Source: Ancylostoma caninum (lineage: Eukaryota > Nematoda > Chromadorea > Rhabditida > Ancylostomatidae). From it: DNA of 64,000 bases. The translations under genes were made by a program, and so were the position numbers. Shown in pieces: positions 11,301 to 26,300 of this stretch. The notes beneath the pieces were generated by a model. The model saw only the letters and a list, made by a program, of their open reading frames with translations, searched no databases and was not told where the DNA came from. The stretch spans positions 2,232,001 to 2,296,000 of the forward strand of contig JBAJFG010000611.1 in NCBI GenBank assembly GCA_037903475.1, read 5' to 3'. Numbering within the stretch: the first letter of the stretch is position 1; each line of letters begins with the position of its first letter.

Positions 11301-14300
11301 TAGAGCGTTCGTTACAATACAAAGATGTGCAAGGTCGCACTATACCACGTCAACACCTCATGTTTTCACTTAACGAACAGCGGCATAGCTGTGAAAACTT
11401 GTTAGAACAAGGTTTTGCAATATTCCTTGGAAATTTCGAATTTTCCAAAATCACTCATACGCTCATTCTGGATCATGAATATGCTAATGTTACTATAAAA
11501 ATTCTACCACAAAAGACGCATTTCTTTTTAACCGAAAGACAAGCCACAATAGGACAGCATGAAACTTCGCAAACGGAAATTGCCTCGGCGCTCACGTTTT
11601 ACAGCTCATGACTTTTTGGGACGAAGCTTCTCAAATGTCCCAAGATGAGAGAAATCCTGAATCTGTGATGATAAGTTCCTCATACCCTTGCGAGAGGACT
11701 GCACTTCGGCGATCGTTTGGGCTTCCACCCGGTTGTCTGCGAATCCGTCTGACAAAAGCCGTCAACCTAGCAAACAAGGAGCACATAAACCTGAGCATGC
11801 AACATAACATTCACCGAACCAAGAAAAAGCAGCAAGACAAGAACGGCCAAAGCAACAACGGAAACACAACCAAATTCAATGCAGCCATGTGCTCCGCTCC
11901 TACCTTTTCCACTTTCTTCTTCCCATAATCCGACTTGGAAAGAACCGGCAAAGGACCAGGACCAGCACTGGAGCGGGTAGGAGGATCCGGTGCTGGACGT
12001 GATACAACTAATTTCCTATCCGTGCGAGGTATAGATGGCTCAGGAGGACTACACGTGTGTGCTGATTCTGGAGACACCGGTGACTCCGATGAGGTCTTCT
12101 TGAGCCGTGACTTCAGTTGCACTAACACCTGTAAATATCGATGAGTACATGCTGATCTAAAGGAATGCGTGAGTTTCCGTCTACCTGGCTTTTTCCTTCC
12201 ATAGAATCAGGAATTGGAAGTTCATCCAGGGAGTCGTCAGAAAGAGCGTGGCTCATTCCAGAAGATTCGGCATCTCCGGCATCAGAGATATCTAAAACGG
12301 TACGCGTAATCACAAATGACACGAAAAACACGGCCCAGAGCTGAACTTCTATGTAAATTGAAATTATGGTTTCTCATTGACAGTTTTTCATCATTTATTT
12401 TTTGAATGGAAAAATGGAATGAGAAGCCTGAATTCTTTTAATACCGACGCATTACTTCGCCGATTTCAGAACCTATCTGCACCTGGCTGATCTCTCTTCA
12501 TTGACTCCAGGTAAGCATCTATGCGATCCGTTTTTGGTAACGTTCCGAAACGACTGATGACTTTGCGAAGGTTCTTTTCAGCAAGAGGTGAAACCAATAC
12601 CTCTTCTAAAAACATACTATATGCATACTAGAAAAAGACACTTTCAAAAACCACAAACAATGCAGCACCATTAGCTTTTCCCCGATCCACGGATTGAGTT
12701 GCATTGCTGAGTGCAGTCTTCAGCAGTTTCGGTTTCGACGACTGCGGAGGGGTGGGAAGGGGCAGATGTCGCGGCGTGGGTCGTAGCTGATCAGAGGTTG
12801 GATCGCGGAACGATGAAAGCTGAAGAGTAGGACTTCAAAGAGAAAGAAAACAAAAGGCAACCGATACCATTACCGAAGGTTGGGATGGCTCCTGTAGCGA
12901 TGACTCGTGATGCGAGGAGCGCATTGGAGGTGGTGGGAATACTTCAGAAGAAGCCCTCTGCGCGCCAGCTCCACTGAATGATCGCCGATTGTTGGTATCT
13001 TGGAATCGCACCGCTGACACCGGAACGACATCACTGCGACGCGATCGACGCTGAGAGGTGAGACGGGATTTCTCCAGTTGGCGGTCAACCTGAAACAAAC
13101 GGGGAGGTTTTTGGGGGAGAGGGAAACAGGAGTGATCCTTCACTTACCTCCTCATCAATATTGGAATGAGGGAACAGAGACTCCAGGCTAGCATGGATAT
13201 CGCGGAACCGAGGACGATCACTGGGAGACCAAATCCAGCTAAAACAGAACAAGACATGAACGACAGAAGAAAGAAATTGACCGAAACAATGTAGAAAAAA
13301 ATGTACCACTGTAGCATCAAACGATAGACACTGGGTGGACATCCAGGAGGCGAATCCATGCGGAATCCTTTCTCAAGTAACGAATAGACGTTCGACAAAT
13401 CAACTCCTGGATACGGCGCCATTCCATAGGTTGCGATTTCCCACAGCAAGACTCCGAATGCCCAGACCTGATTAAAGCACTAGATCAGGTAAGAACTCAA
13501 GAGGTAAATTATAAGAACTCACATCGCTTTTAGTGCTGAACGTGTTGAATGCAAGACCTTCAGGAGCTGTCCATTTGATGGGGAATTTAGCACCAGCATG
13601 TGCTGTATAGGTGTCTTCTCTCATAAACCGGGCCAGACCGAAATCCGCTACTTTCACAACATTTTCACTGCCCACAAGACAGTTTCGAGCCGCGAGATCT
13701 CTGAAAATGCAAAGATTGGGTAACTCTGTGAAAAAAAAATCAAGTGAAAGCGAAAAATAAATGGAACTAATAAAAGTACATAGAATGTTAACCAGAATCA
13801 GTCCATGCTTACTGAGAAGGCATCTATGGTAAAGACTCTAGCCAACGAACTTCTTGCTTATTATTTGATAATGATTTCTTTTGGAGTAAACAATGTAGAA
13901 AATCATAAGCAAACGGGTAAGTGCAGAAATTGCTGAATACAATTTCTTTGTTCCTAAATTCTCTGGTAACATATCCATAAAGAAAGTTTAAGCATGAATC
14001 AAACATCAAACAGCAGGTCATCAAAGTCATGAACATTTATAACAAAGAAATGTTTAGGATCTGACAAAACAAAAAAGTAGCACCACACATGGAGGCAGAC
14101 TGTGGCGCATGGGTAGTAAAAACATAATCAAGAAAGATTCAGCATTGCCTGAGCAGACGAGTCGCACCACTTCGAGAAAATATGGTGCTCATCTACATTT
14201 ATGGCTCACCCTCTTTGCAACAAATAAGCAGGCTTGCTAATAATTGTTCGTAAAGAACCTCATTTCCACAAAGTTCCCAGAAGATGCAGTACAGTGAGTG

Positions 14301-17300
14301 TTGCGCAGACACGGACACTTTTTCCAATTTCTAATACAGTATGCTTCAAATGCGTCGACAGTTGAGCATTCGTGAATATTGCCTGTTTTCCTCTTCATGC
14401 TCTCCAATTTGTGCGCACGTTCCGGTGCTACTCTGCGGCTTTTCTGGAACTATCTCCCCCATTGGAACAGATTATACATATTCAAGGGTAGCAATGCAGA
14501 TAGAAGCTTCTGCAGTTGTAGAACAAGTATTAGGTTTTCCTTGCAATCCTGAAGTTCATTATTTGTTCCTGAGCGCTTTTTGTTGACTTAGCATTTTTTT
14601 GTATCATCATCTTCCTAGATTATTAACAGTGCTTGCTGGAAGCAAACTAAAGGGCGCACCCAAAAAATGAATATAATACCTATGAATAAAGTTTCTTGAC
14701 TCCAAATACGCCATTGCTGATGCGATCTGCGTAGCCATATACATCAACACAGTCGGTGGTAACTTTGAACGATCAGATTTCCTGCAAAACTGCTCGTTAG
14801 CGTGTATTGAGAGTTGAAAAGAAAGTACAAATAAGCTGCTACCTCAGATATTCTAACAAATTCCCGTTACACATATACTCGGTGATTATGTAGAAAGGAG
14901 CTTCTCGTGTGCACACACCCAGTAACTGTACAAGATTCTTATGGTGCAGATCCTTCATTATAGCTGCTTCTGCTAAGAAATCGTGCAGAGCCATCGCGTC
15001 TTCCTTAAACAAAAACAATGTGTGCAATAGTAAACACATGGATTAGGCTCGTCTAAACAACTAAATATAACCTTCAACGTCTTCACAGCGACGGTCCTCT
15101 CATGCCGCTTCCAGTACCCTTCATAAACATCGCCGTACTGACCTCCACCTGAAGTGCCCATATTGTCGAATACAGTAACCAATCATAGTGACTCGAAAAC
15201 CTCGATAGCGTTCATAAAAAATGTAACTGCAATGTGGCAAGAACTTCTAAGCACCTGAGGAATTAAATAATGAACGCCAAAGATGTAGTGGCCTCTCTTA
15301 CTTGCTGATAAAATCCATGTCTATATATAGTAATCTATAGCATTTCACACGCATACTATACATTCACCAGAATGAATAAAAGCAGGGTGAATGGGAAAAA
15401 CTATTATTTACGTGAGAAAAAAGACCCAATGAAAGATTGATATCTTCCACAAGAAACTTAAGCTGTGGATAATCACAGTAATCATTAAGGGCACATGCAA
15501 CACTGAGATAAATCTATTTACTTAAACCTGTGAAAAAAAAGCAGAAACGTCTACTTCTCATACATAAATCAGTACGACTAATGAGGAAATGAAGAGCCAT
15601 AAAATTAACGATACGTAAAGAAGCTGCAGTCGGAAACCATGACAGCAAACGGTCAATGTGGACTATTTGTCAGTTTGATGAAGACTTGAAAACTCATGAA
15701 GCTGCCTACGATTGGCTAGCAAAATAGGGTGTTCAAGGGATTTGACATGATAAATGAACTAGTCACAAAATCCCTGAAGATCCAAAGGGAACTCTACATA
15801 AGTTCAGTAGAAAAGTCGGCACTAATCCGGTAGTTCTGTCCAAGAAGTGTCGAAAGAAAACCTTTTAAAACCTTGAACAATAGCGTTATTTCACACGCTG
15901 TACAAAAACAAACATCGAAAGAAATTTATGCACCGACACCATTACTGTAGAATTACGATATGTTTATCGCATGATCATTTATCAAATGACCTCCTGAGCA
16001 ATAACTTCAGAAGATTCTCCGGAATGCTGTGTACCATGCCCACAAAACTTCGTCACGTCGCGCATCAATTAAGCCACCTACGTAGGAAAAGTTTGATTAG
16101 AAATTTTTCCTGGAAAAATTTGGCACAGAGTTAATGCCGAATAATCTGTACCACTGCAAAGATAGGGAGTCGTCCATCAGTTGTTTTAGAGCAAAAATAT
16201 TATTTGAAAATCAGCCACTGAAGTTCTCGTTACATTTAGCACTATTCTTGCTAGCTTTTTCACTGTACAACCGCTTCCATCACATCGCCCTTGTTTTTGT
16301 ACAAACGCTGACAACAACCCTAACCCCGTGAGATTTGACAAGCCCCCATGTGTCAGAAAGTTGGACTAATTAGCGTATCTGCACACTACAAAACATCAAG
16401 CATCGTCTAGCACTAATTTTTACCTTTTAAGATATGAAATATTACGGCAAATGAGCTGTTTTTGACTCCCATCTTTGGCCCTTCAGATGGAAAATGATTG
16501 GTCTACATTATCTAAAAAGAAGAAGCCTTCATCCCAATGAAACGCACATTGCAACACATCCACGAGACAGCTAGAAAAAAAAACTTTTCTCTTGGCAAGT
16601 GCAAATCTAGGAAGCCCAACAGTATTCCGGATGACGCAATGGAATCACTTGCAAATATATGAGCTCCGTTATTACTTCGAAAAGACTACCCTGTACCGTT
16701 GTGAGGGGATGATTCCTTTACAACACCGTGAAACTAGGGAAAGCGATGGTATATCCTTTGCATGACCAAAAATGAGCTACAATACCGAACATTCTGTAGA
16801 CAGCCAATTAACATCGAAACTAACAACCCTGCCACTATTGATATCCCATGGAAAAAAAGCTGCTTTAAAATTCATGAATTGAGCAAGGATGCATCCGGCT
16901 TAGAACAATTTGTTCATAAGGAAAATGAAAACAATTATTATCTTGTTGACCAAAACAATTATTATCTTGCTTTCAGAATAAAAACAAAGAAAATTAACAT
17001 GTAAAACATACCTAGTTTGTTGTGCATCACAATTTCCGTCCGCTCAACCTCCCACTCATCTGGTTGTGTTGGACTCAATGAAAAAACACAAGGAGGCCTT
17101 TCCTTCTTTGGAGCAGGGAACAGCAGATTACCTGTTGAATTTATTCACATCACAAAGCATTAAAAAATAAATTCCCCAACACTCACATATCAAACCATCT
17201 GCCTGGACACTGTGATGATGTACTAGTTCGCCCAAAGTTTTGAATTTGGCATCTTGAGTGATATACAGCTGCAAAAATCATTTTCAATGTGCAATGAATA

Positions 17301-20300
17301 TCGTGAAGATTATCAGTGAGAAGCAAACGTACTCTATCATTAGCGTCCACGTTGATCCTGTAGTGATAGACCCGACCATCGTTTCGGACAGAAATCGAAT
17401 ACTGTCCGATGCTAGTTTCCGATTCACGTACAAGAAATGACCCGTTGATTCCGCTACCCAGTATATACTCGGATTCACTGCGCGACACTTTTCCATGGTA
17501 CCTGAATACAATCGTCGCAGTTTGTAAGATATTGTTGCCTCCTAACTCTTAGTGATGCCTTCACTGAATTAGATGCAACATATACAGTAGCGGCTAGGAT
17601 TATATAGCCTTCTGTAGTTTCCTCCTTAACTTCAGTTAAAGTAAGACCCTGGAGCTCACATTTTCGTGAGCGCGGTAGACACAACTGATAGAGACAGAGT
17701 GAAGTCACATCATTTTGTCATCTGGTACTCTCTTATTCCTCTAGAAATTTCAATTCACAAAGATCAGAATCCTGGATTTCGTAGCATCTACGTACAATCA
17801 TGAAACAGCTTTTGTAGGAGGTACTTCAACAGGAACCAAACACCTTGTAATAGACTCATGTCTGGATGAAAAAAGCGTGATTTCAGACCAACGATCAAAG
17901 TATAGGAAGCAAACTCGAGGTAATTGTAGCAGTAAACCAATGTGAGGACTTTTGCCGGATTAGCTTACTATATCTTAGTTATAACGTTGAATTGGTCATG
18001 GTGCACCTATGAATTGTTAGCAGAAAAAGGTATTTCGGATTCTTCCCTTACAAAACTTTACTCCACCAGAAGCTATGGAGGAATATCCAGAAGGCTAAGT
18101 AGTTTTGGCCGGTACTGTATGTGAAACGGAAGAAAGTCAAAGATCAAAATAGAAAAAAAAAACAGAAATGTCACAAAACGAGTTTGACTCAATCCAGTGG
18201 TTAGGAATGACTCCCTTTCATTAGCTTAGATTCTCTCACCCAGAAAATCAATAATATTAATATTGACCCAAATACTTGGAAACTATGTTAATTCCCTATG
18301 AAAAAATATTCTTTACAGGATGCGGCAAAAGTATCGTCTGCTTGAAATGGCTTGTGAAAACCTTGGCACTTGGCATAGATGTGACAAGTTTGTTCATAAC
18401 ACATAGATAACAATGCGGCGAACAATATGAGTCTATGTCCGGTCAATTTTATCTTCATTCTAGAGAGCAGCTCTAAAGAAAACACAAGAGAAGACGTAAG
18501 TGATACGCCGTAGGGACGTCGTCGATTTCATCCTTTGTTTCTTTTAAACAATCCACACGCAAGCCCATACTGTGGTGCGGTGTAGCACATGCTTGCTCCT
18601 TCGAAGCGCCCATGTGGTACAACCCAACTGTTCGAAAGTGGAGGAGTACGGTGGACGATAATTTTGAACTGAACAGCTCACGAATGATTTCTTGTGCAAA
18701 ATCTCTTCACTCTCTTTACGTTGTAAGCTGCAGAAAAATCTTCTCAGCAAAGGGAAGGTAAACCTATAATCGATCCCATGGAAAGAGCGCTTGTGCCGAA
18801 TATCGTTTTTCGTTCATGCGGTGATTTTGGCGCTAGAACCAAAGCAAATGATATGAAGCTCCTCTGCGCCGTTAACAAATAAGGAAACAATGTTAAACCA
18901 TAGCATAGACAGGAGCAGCTGGAACTTTTCATTAGCGAATTTGCGGAAGGCTTAACACATGCTATTCCTTGCACTGTCTCCATCCCACAAAAGCATCTTA
19001 GAGAAAACTCTGGACCAAGTCAAAGATGACTACTTGCATCGCAGTAGTGAAGCCTTCTCCCGTCTTGTCTGGTGACGACTGGCAAAATTAAGGATAAAAT
19101 GGATTGAATACTTGTGCGTCTTAGTTTTACATTGTTTTCAGGATCCTAGGCAGCAGAACGGTCACACTTGGTCTTCCATCCAATTTCGATTTTCTATATA
19201 ATTTATGTATCACAAAAGGCGGTCAATACTTTTGCCGCACCCTGTATACATCCGATAGGCAAACACTGGTGCTGATAATTACAAATATGGAAATGTCTGA
19301 AAATGAAAAAAAAATGTCTCAAGCTCTATCCCTTCGGAAATGTCTCAATCCCTATTATCAGGGGACCCGCCTTATCGTCAAGAAATTAGCATATGCTATT
19401 TTCCAATACTTTCTAGTAAAACTATTGTTATTCAATCCGCGTAGCAGTTGCAGAACAACAGAAGGACAAACGAACTAATTCATTCATCTCCCACAAAACA
19501 CATGTCGTTGTATCTCGAACAAATAGCTAGTAAAAACGAAAAACAGTTCCAGTCCAAGGATGAAGCACTCAAATTCTAAGTGTCAAAATTTCAGCCATTA
19601 CTTCAAAGTTTGTAGTTGAGCCAAATGTTCACCAACACATGCAAGAATTTTGAATACAAGTGATAGTAGTAGAGAACATTCATGGACAGGAACGCTTTTT
19701 TTTCCTTTTTTTTTTCATCGATTGTTCTACTGAGAACTGGACGGGGCAAGACGAAATACTGCTAAGTTACTCGGAAAATACTCTGCATAGATCAACACTG
19801 ATGCAAGCAATATAAAGCCCAAAAACATTATCATCTGTATATACCAAGATGAAAGTTTGTACTTTAGTACGTGCATGTATTAATGTAATGAATAGAAAAT
19901 GCGGAGGGTGGACCGATCCGGATCAAATTTTGCACGCATATTTTTCGGGGGCCTGCGAAGGTTATAGGCTACTTTTTGCCAAAAACTAAAGATTGATCTA
20001 TCGATTGTATCGATTTAATTATTCACTACTTTTGCGCAGGAGTCGGAGGGGACAAGTCTTTCGGTGTTGCTCAACACGCTGAACACGAATATTATAACCG
20101 TTTTGCACAAAACGCTGACTATTCTTCATTTTATTGAATTTTTGCTTTTCTACCCAATAGGGCTGTGAAGACATGTCTACTGAGGTTCCTGGATACGCCG
20201 AACACGAATATGGCAACCGTTTTGCATGAAATATCGAGTTAATAAATTAATTTTATCGATTTTTTCCATTTTCGCCCCTGGACAGGCAAGGACATGTCTA

Positions 20301-23300
20301 CTATGGCTTCCCTGTACACTAACACGAATATGATAACAGTTTTGCAGGAAACGTTGATTTATAGAGTTTATTGATTCTGACTTTTCCCTTACAGGTTGCT
20401 GGAAAAAGTCACTCGAGCTTCGCTCATATGCTGGTCACCAAAATTATGGACATTTTAATTAACTTATCGGGTATAGCAATTGATCTCAGCAGTGTGAGAT
20501 AGCCGGGGTAGAAAAAACCCGAGCGAAGCCGGGTATGGAAGCTAGTTCAAAATATTAACCTTGACAGTCGGCAGTTTTACCACCTGTCCGGAAGCAAATT
20601 GATGCCACGGGTCTAAAAGTAATGACCTAGCTCAAGCTCGTAAAGCAGCAAGACACAAATCCTATGATGCCTCCTCAATTTATGAAAAAAAACAGCTGTG
20701 AAAAGTAATTACAAAAACCAGACTATCACTAAAAATTCCGTAGAAATAAGGGCACGGAAGGAATATCTTCGTACAAAGTTTTTTTTTTTCAATTCTTAAT
20801 CCATTGTAGGACCTTTCTGATCGACCTAATAATAAATTCTGTGTTATCCCTCCTACTCCTTGTTTAGCACGATCCACCTCAAATACAGCACATGTAATGA
20901 TACTTAGCTGATCCTAAATATCCCACTTTCTCTGCGCTCCCGTCGTTGCTGTATCACAGTTATAATTCGAATCATGTCACTGCTTTCCATATGGACCACA
21001 TTAATCCCACTTTTTATTCATATGCGATTGCACAACTAGTTTTCAGTTCTTCGTTACGTTGCTGTCATATTCGATGGATAAGCAGGTGGGCGAAATCCCA
21101 TGAGGTTCTTCCAGAAAGATGCTGCGGTTCCCAAAAAATAGCTACGGAATTGGAGAGGCACACCATGACTTTACATTCGTATGAGATGTAACTGCCATAA
21201 CAATTCGACAAGGAATATTGTTTTCTACGATGAAAGATCTTGCTAAAACACTGCTTTCAATCGTCATTCTAGGAGCAAGCAACCTGAACTTTGAAACCTG
21301 CTATCATGTAATGCATTTCAAAATCATCTGATGCTGTCCGAACCGCTGCATACCCAGCCTTTTTGCACTCTACAGAATGACTTATTGTCCGACAGAAGCC
21401 AAGTCATTGCAGAATCTCGACTTTTTCTCCCGGAACAATCTTTCAAGGAAACTAAAACACAAGATGGATAATCAGGCAATTTTGCATTTGCTTTCGGGGC
21501 AATAATAAGAGAGACGGCTTTCCCACAGTTTTTTTTCCGTCTCGTTTTCCAAAAACTTCTATGAATTCCCACTCCCATCAGATACAAATCTTTGTAAATA
21601 AAACTTTTTTTCAAAGAAGTCGCCGATGACATGCTCAAATTAGCGAACGATGATTGATGTTCAGTGTGCACGAAGGAAACTTAGTAATACTCAAAATTTT
21701 GCTTGGGTAAAACCAAATAAAGGGGAAAATTCTCCCAAGTCATTCCAAAACTTTGAAGGAAAACTTTGTCAAGAGAATTCAGAACTAAGGAATGGAAGTG
21801 TTTATTTAAGAGAGTGGTTGTGAAGTACAACTGCAGAATTGTTGCCCAATAGCACAGATGTCTCAGTGCCTTTAGTACGAGGCCAATTAAAGAAAAATAG
21901 ATATATCTGGGATATTACTTAGAACAAGAAACTGTGCTCACTTTAGCTCGCGAAAACCGTTTACTAGACTACTATTATGTCAGAACTGTAGAATGAAAAA
22001 TCGTAGAACCTCTCCCAAAAACCTTCACCCCCCTCCCCATCAGTTACAGTGAAATAATCAATGTGATAGCACAATATTTCACAAGGACAAATTCAGGCCA
22101 GCCTTACTTATGACCATATAATCGAATGGTGCTCCTCACAAAACCAAACACTTGGATCTTTCGATATTTTTGATGAGATACTAGTGAAAATCTAACTGAA
22201 TGCAAGCTGAAGCACCATCAGTATTCAACCCAAACATATAAATTTACACGTGTACTGAACAAATCAACAAAAGCAGAGGTAAGTGGATCGAATTGGACAG
22301 CAACAGATAACGGACCTAGCAATGCTATGATCCTCATGCAAAATATCCTTCTAGATTTGCTCTCAAAGGAAATCTGTTAGGAGAGCTGTCTGAAAGACCA
22401 ATCCATCCTCATCCTTATTTACAGACAGTGTATGCTTGCAAATAATGCTGGTGTCAGCTGTTTGTGAATTGTTTTCGAGATAATGTGAACTTTTCCTATC
22501 AAATATCCTTACAACGAGTCGGAAAGCACTAGGAAAGGTTAGCGTTTATTGAAGAAATATGGATTTTTTTTCGGCAATATACTTGACATTGGTATCCAGT
22601 CCAAAATCCAGTTCTCCGCCATTAAAGCAGGAGCGACCAAGTAGAAACTACTGATTTAATCATGTAAAGGAACCGTTAACTAAAACAATCACACTCCCCA
22701 CTCCCGTTCAGTAAGTTGAGGAGGTAGAGAATTCTTCTTTTTCCACAAAGAAGAATGTTCAAAGCACAGAGGGTAACATAACATTCTCCAGTCTCGAAAG
22801 TACAACAGTTCATATATTTGTTGTTTACTACATACAGTGGGTAAAAATTTGCAACTTAGAATAACATTAAAGTATTTCAACTCACCAACTATGCTTATCA
22901 AGCGAGTTGATAGGAGCTATATAGCTACTCGGCACCCAACCAATTTGTCCGATTCGCTTTTGACTCGCCAAATCCGATCGCCGGGTAGCCGCCAGTCGCG
23001 CTTCACACCATTCTCCTGCCTTGTTATAGCCGATCACCCGCACCTGAATAAAAAAACTCCTCCAACTGCTCTTTTTTCTTCTTCTCGGAGCATCCCTACC
23101 CCTACTATGAGGGAACGTGAGGGTCATACGAATTTGCACGTTTAGAATCCTATGTCCCAAGAGTGCATTGTCTCAATTCTAACAGATTTCCGTCAAAAAA
23201 AAAAATTCCCAAACTCTGGACTTGATGCGCTGATAGCGCAACCACCACATCGTACTTATACCACAGAGTATGGTCATGGGCTACCGTACCAGAACTGTTG

Positions 23301-26300
23301 GAGCTGTAGAAGTAGTTTGTCCAAGAATCTAGCCAGGATTCGTGCGTATTGTAGGAGTTGTAGAAACTTTGTCCTAGAAGCTAGTCACAATGTGCTGAAG
23401 TCGAGAACAATCCATCCGCATCCTCCCAACATATTTTTGCATCTTATTGGGTCGAAGAGGGATCACTGCATGTTATATAACGAAGAAAGAATAAAACGGT
23501 CAGCGAGCAATACCTTAATACTGCAAAGGATGCGCCTGTACACAGCTCTTGCACACAACCCCAATCCATGGTAGATGGTTTGAATGCATGCGCGACCCTC
23601 ACAAGAAGTGGTGAGCGGCTTCTCATGTACGAGGCAGAATGTAGTGCTGCCATAGTAATCTGGCCCCATTTCACCGGACCTGGACAGGTAAAAGGCTTGG
23701 TTGGCCCGTTTGTGGGTTGAATCCACGAGCGTAGGAGCGGAATAGACGCCTCCTGCTACTGCACCACATGCACCTCTGAAGAATATGAGGAAGAAAGCCC
23801 TCTAGATAACCTTAAGAAAATCGTGGGGGAAACGGATCTTCCACCGGTACTGGTCAAGCAACTTCACACAGGGTTATCATGTAATCGCCACTAGCGAAGG
23901 CTATCCAGAGAACTCCCACAAAGCGATCGCAACAAAGCCAAAAAAACCCAGACAGAAGAATGTTCTCTTTCATAATTTAAGCCACTAAACAAAAATAACT
24001 CAAGAGAAATTTCAATCCCTGCACTGCTGCCCATGTAATTAATTCGTCGGAAAGCCTCTGGTTAACAAAGTCACGGCTGATTGAGTCTTGCTGCCGCCAC
24101 AGCCATAGCTCCACGTATTTATTAGCAATTCAGGCTGTAAGCAAGCAAAAGGTGACCAGGTATAAACAAGACGTCAGTCTTTCAGTTGACAACCGGGCGT
24201 CGCTGAGGAACCCCATGGAACAGAAAAACTGATATGCGGATCATTTGCCACATTGTTCACCGTCCACACTAAGAAATTTTCGATCCAGCAAACAAATTTT
24301 CCCTAAGCACAAAAGCAGAAAGCCTTAGACTAACCATGTCGCCTTTTCGAATGGAAAGCTGTTCCTCTCCAACACCATGAAAATCATAGAGAGTGATGAA
24401 CAAGGGCGAAGTAGCGTCGTCGCCTCCTCCCATCGATGCAGAGAGCAAATCCTCGCTGAAAGCAAATTTGAATCGTTAAAACATCAGGTCCATCAATTGT
24501 ATTGCTTTGTTTTACAAGAAATTTATGGATGTATTCAAGGGAAGGCATCCTGGATATGAGAGCATTCGACCGGGAAAAAGAAGGAAAGAGTATGAGTGAC
24601 TTGGAAAAGAGCAGTTTGGAAAGTAATCTGTTCTGCTAACGAAAGCTGAAAGTCCCCAGACAAACTTGCAGAAGAACAGACGGGTGACCTGGGAAAGGAA
24701 CAGTAGACACTATCAATCACGGTTATTACAAAAAGTTCAGAAGGGATTGACTATTCCAATAAAGTTCATAATTTTACACCCTATAAGTTGTTTCACACAG
24801 GTGCGGAAAACATGGAATATCCTAGTTCGTTGCGCAATAATCATTACAAAATACCTAATTTCTTGAAAACTCTTCTTTAATATGAGATTGGGTAGTCGGT
24901 ATTGCGGTTTTTACACAACGTTGCGAGCACATTTGACATTTCAGTGAGCTTTTGCCAGTCTGCTGCAGTCATTTTGCATTCCTGCAGCGGATTCTCCGGC
25001 TTGCTGTTGCGGTTTTTCTGCACCTGATGACTCCTGCCTCTCTCGCTTTTCATCGAAATTCGTTTGAGCGGTTAACCACATTTCTTCAGAAATGCAAGGC
25101 ATGATACTGCTCGAAGTTACGAGGACGATCTTGTGAACCTCCCTAGGATAGTGAAGGCTGACATAACAACTTCCTGGACTCACACGCGTAGAGGTTCGTT
25201 GGACACGAATTTAGTTTGGTGATCATATGGAAATTACAGAAAAAAGTGATAGCCAAAAAAGTAATTGCATTGTAATCCCAATAAGTATAAGGTATACTCA
25301 CGTATCTCTCCAAATCCCATAATATTGTTTCTGAATTGATTCCACATTAGAGAAGAAAAACAAAAACATGTTGATCAGTAGCGGGACAGTAATGAGTAAA
25401 TTTTAATTAAATTGCCAACAGAATGAATTCTTAGTGAATTGAGCTATCAGCAATCGCACATATGCATAGAAATGTGGAACAAAACAATGTCTTACAAAAC
25501 ATCTTCGCATGCTCAAGAAATGACAAATTGTACTAGTTTTATGTGATGAATAGGTGCGCTGCGCTGACATTCCACATCACTACGAAGAGGGTTCTTTTAC
25601 AACAAAAAAAGCAAGAATTATCCAATGAACCTGTTCGCAGGAAGCTTAAGCAAAGATAACAGCGCTCGCAAGGTTTAACTCGTGACTCGCTCTTGCAGGT
25701 CTAGCGTTCATCGCATAGGTAATATATACTTCAACACGTAAATATACAAACAATTACACCAGACACGTGGAAAACATTGAACTGAAAAAGAAAAACTTCC
25801 ACACTGTATGCTCACTGTTAGAAAAAATGATCTTATGGTACTTGACTGATAAAAAAACTTGGGTACATTCCAAATGAATTCAAGATTGCGATGCACTTGT
25901 CAACTTTACACTTAAATCGGAACTTGGAAGACAACTTCACCAAGTTCTATAGTATGAGGTGCTAATGAGCGTGCTGAGAAAAAGTGATAGAGTTTTTGGA
26001 GTTTTTTGAAAAAGAACGGCAAAATTTCAGTAGTTAAACTCACTAAAGAGCCCACACTAGCTCAGAGGGCATACCGCCAGCGAGAAGTAGATCTGTCACA
26101 ATCAGCGGAGAACAACCAGAATGAGCTCGAATATGGCCCGCATACTTTAGCCACGGGACAACTGGCGAATGCATGCGACGAACTTTACTATAGATCATCT
26201 CCTATGAACTCCAGCTTTACACTATCGGCGCAAACACCAAGCGGGTGCCAAAAACGCCACCAACAAAATCGACGATGGTTCATCGTCAGAGATAAATAAA

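Larger units (their letters stand above)
17502..22885 (-). other. abl-1: abl-1 intron 4 (5.4 kb)
   Basis: Contains the Tc1-like and Helitron-like elements. The remainder is AT-rich with no recognised gene. Confidence 0.5.

Noticed and set aside
11602..11662. Possible alternative terminal exon of abl-1 (minus strand, reading [16 protein letters not shown] then stop)
   Set aside because: Its acceptor lies only about 23-29 nt after the exon 19 donor, too short for a spliceable intron, and it has no counterpart I know of in other Abl proteins. Exon 19 joins the exon at 10970 in phase instead.
12606..12627. Upstream acceptor for abl-1 exon 16 at 12628
   Set aside because: With the only usable donor of exon 15 it gives an immediate in-frame stop.
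23152..23574. 140-codon plus-strand frame with Cys-rich [10 protein letters not shown] / YCRSCRNF repeats
   Set aside because: The repeats come from a local 60-bp duplication; the frame is antisense in abl-1 intron 3 with no start or splice context.
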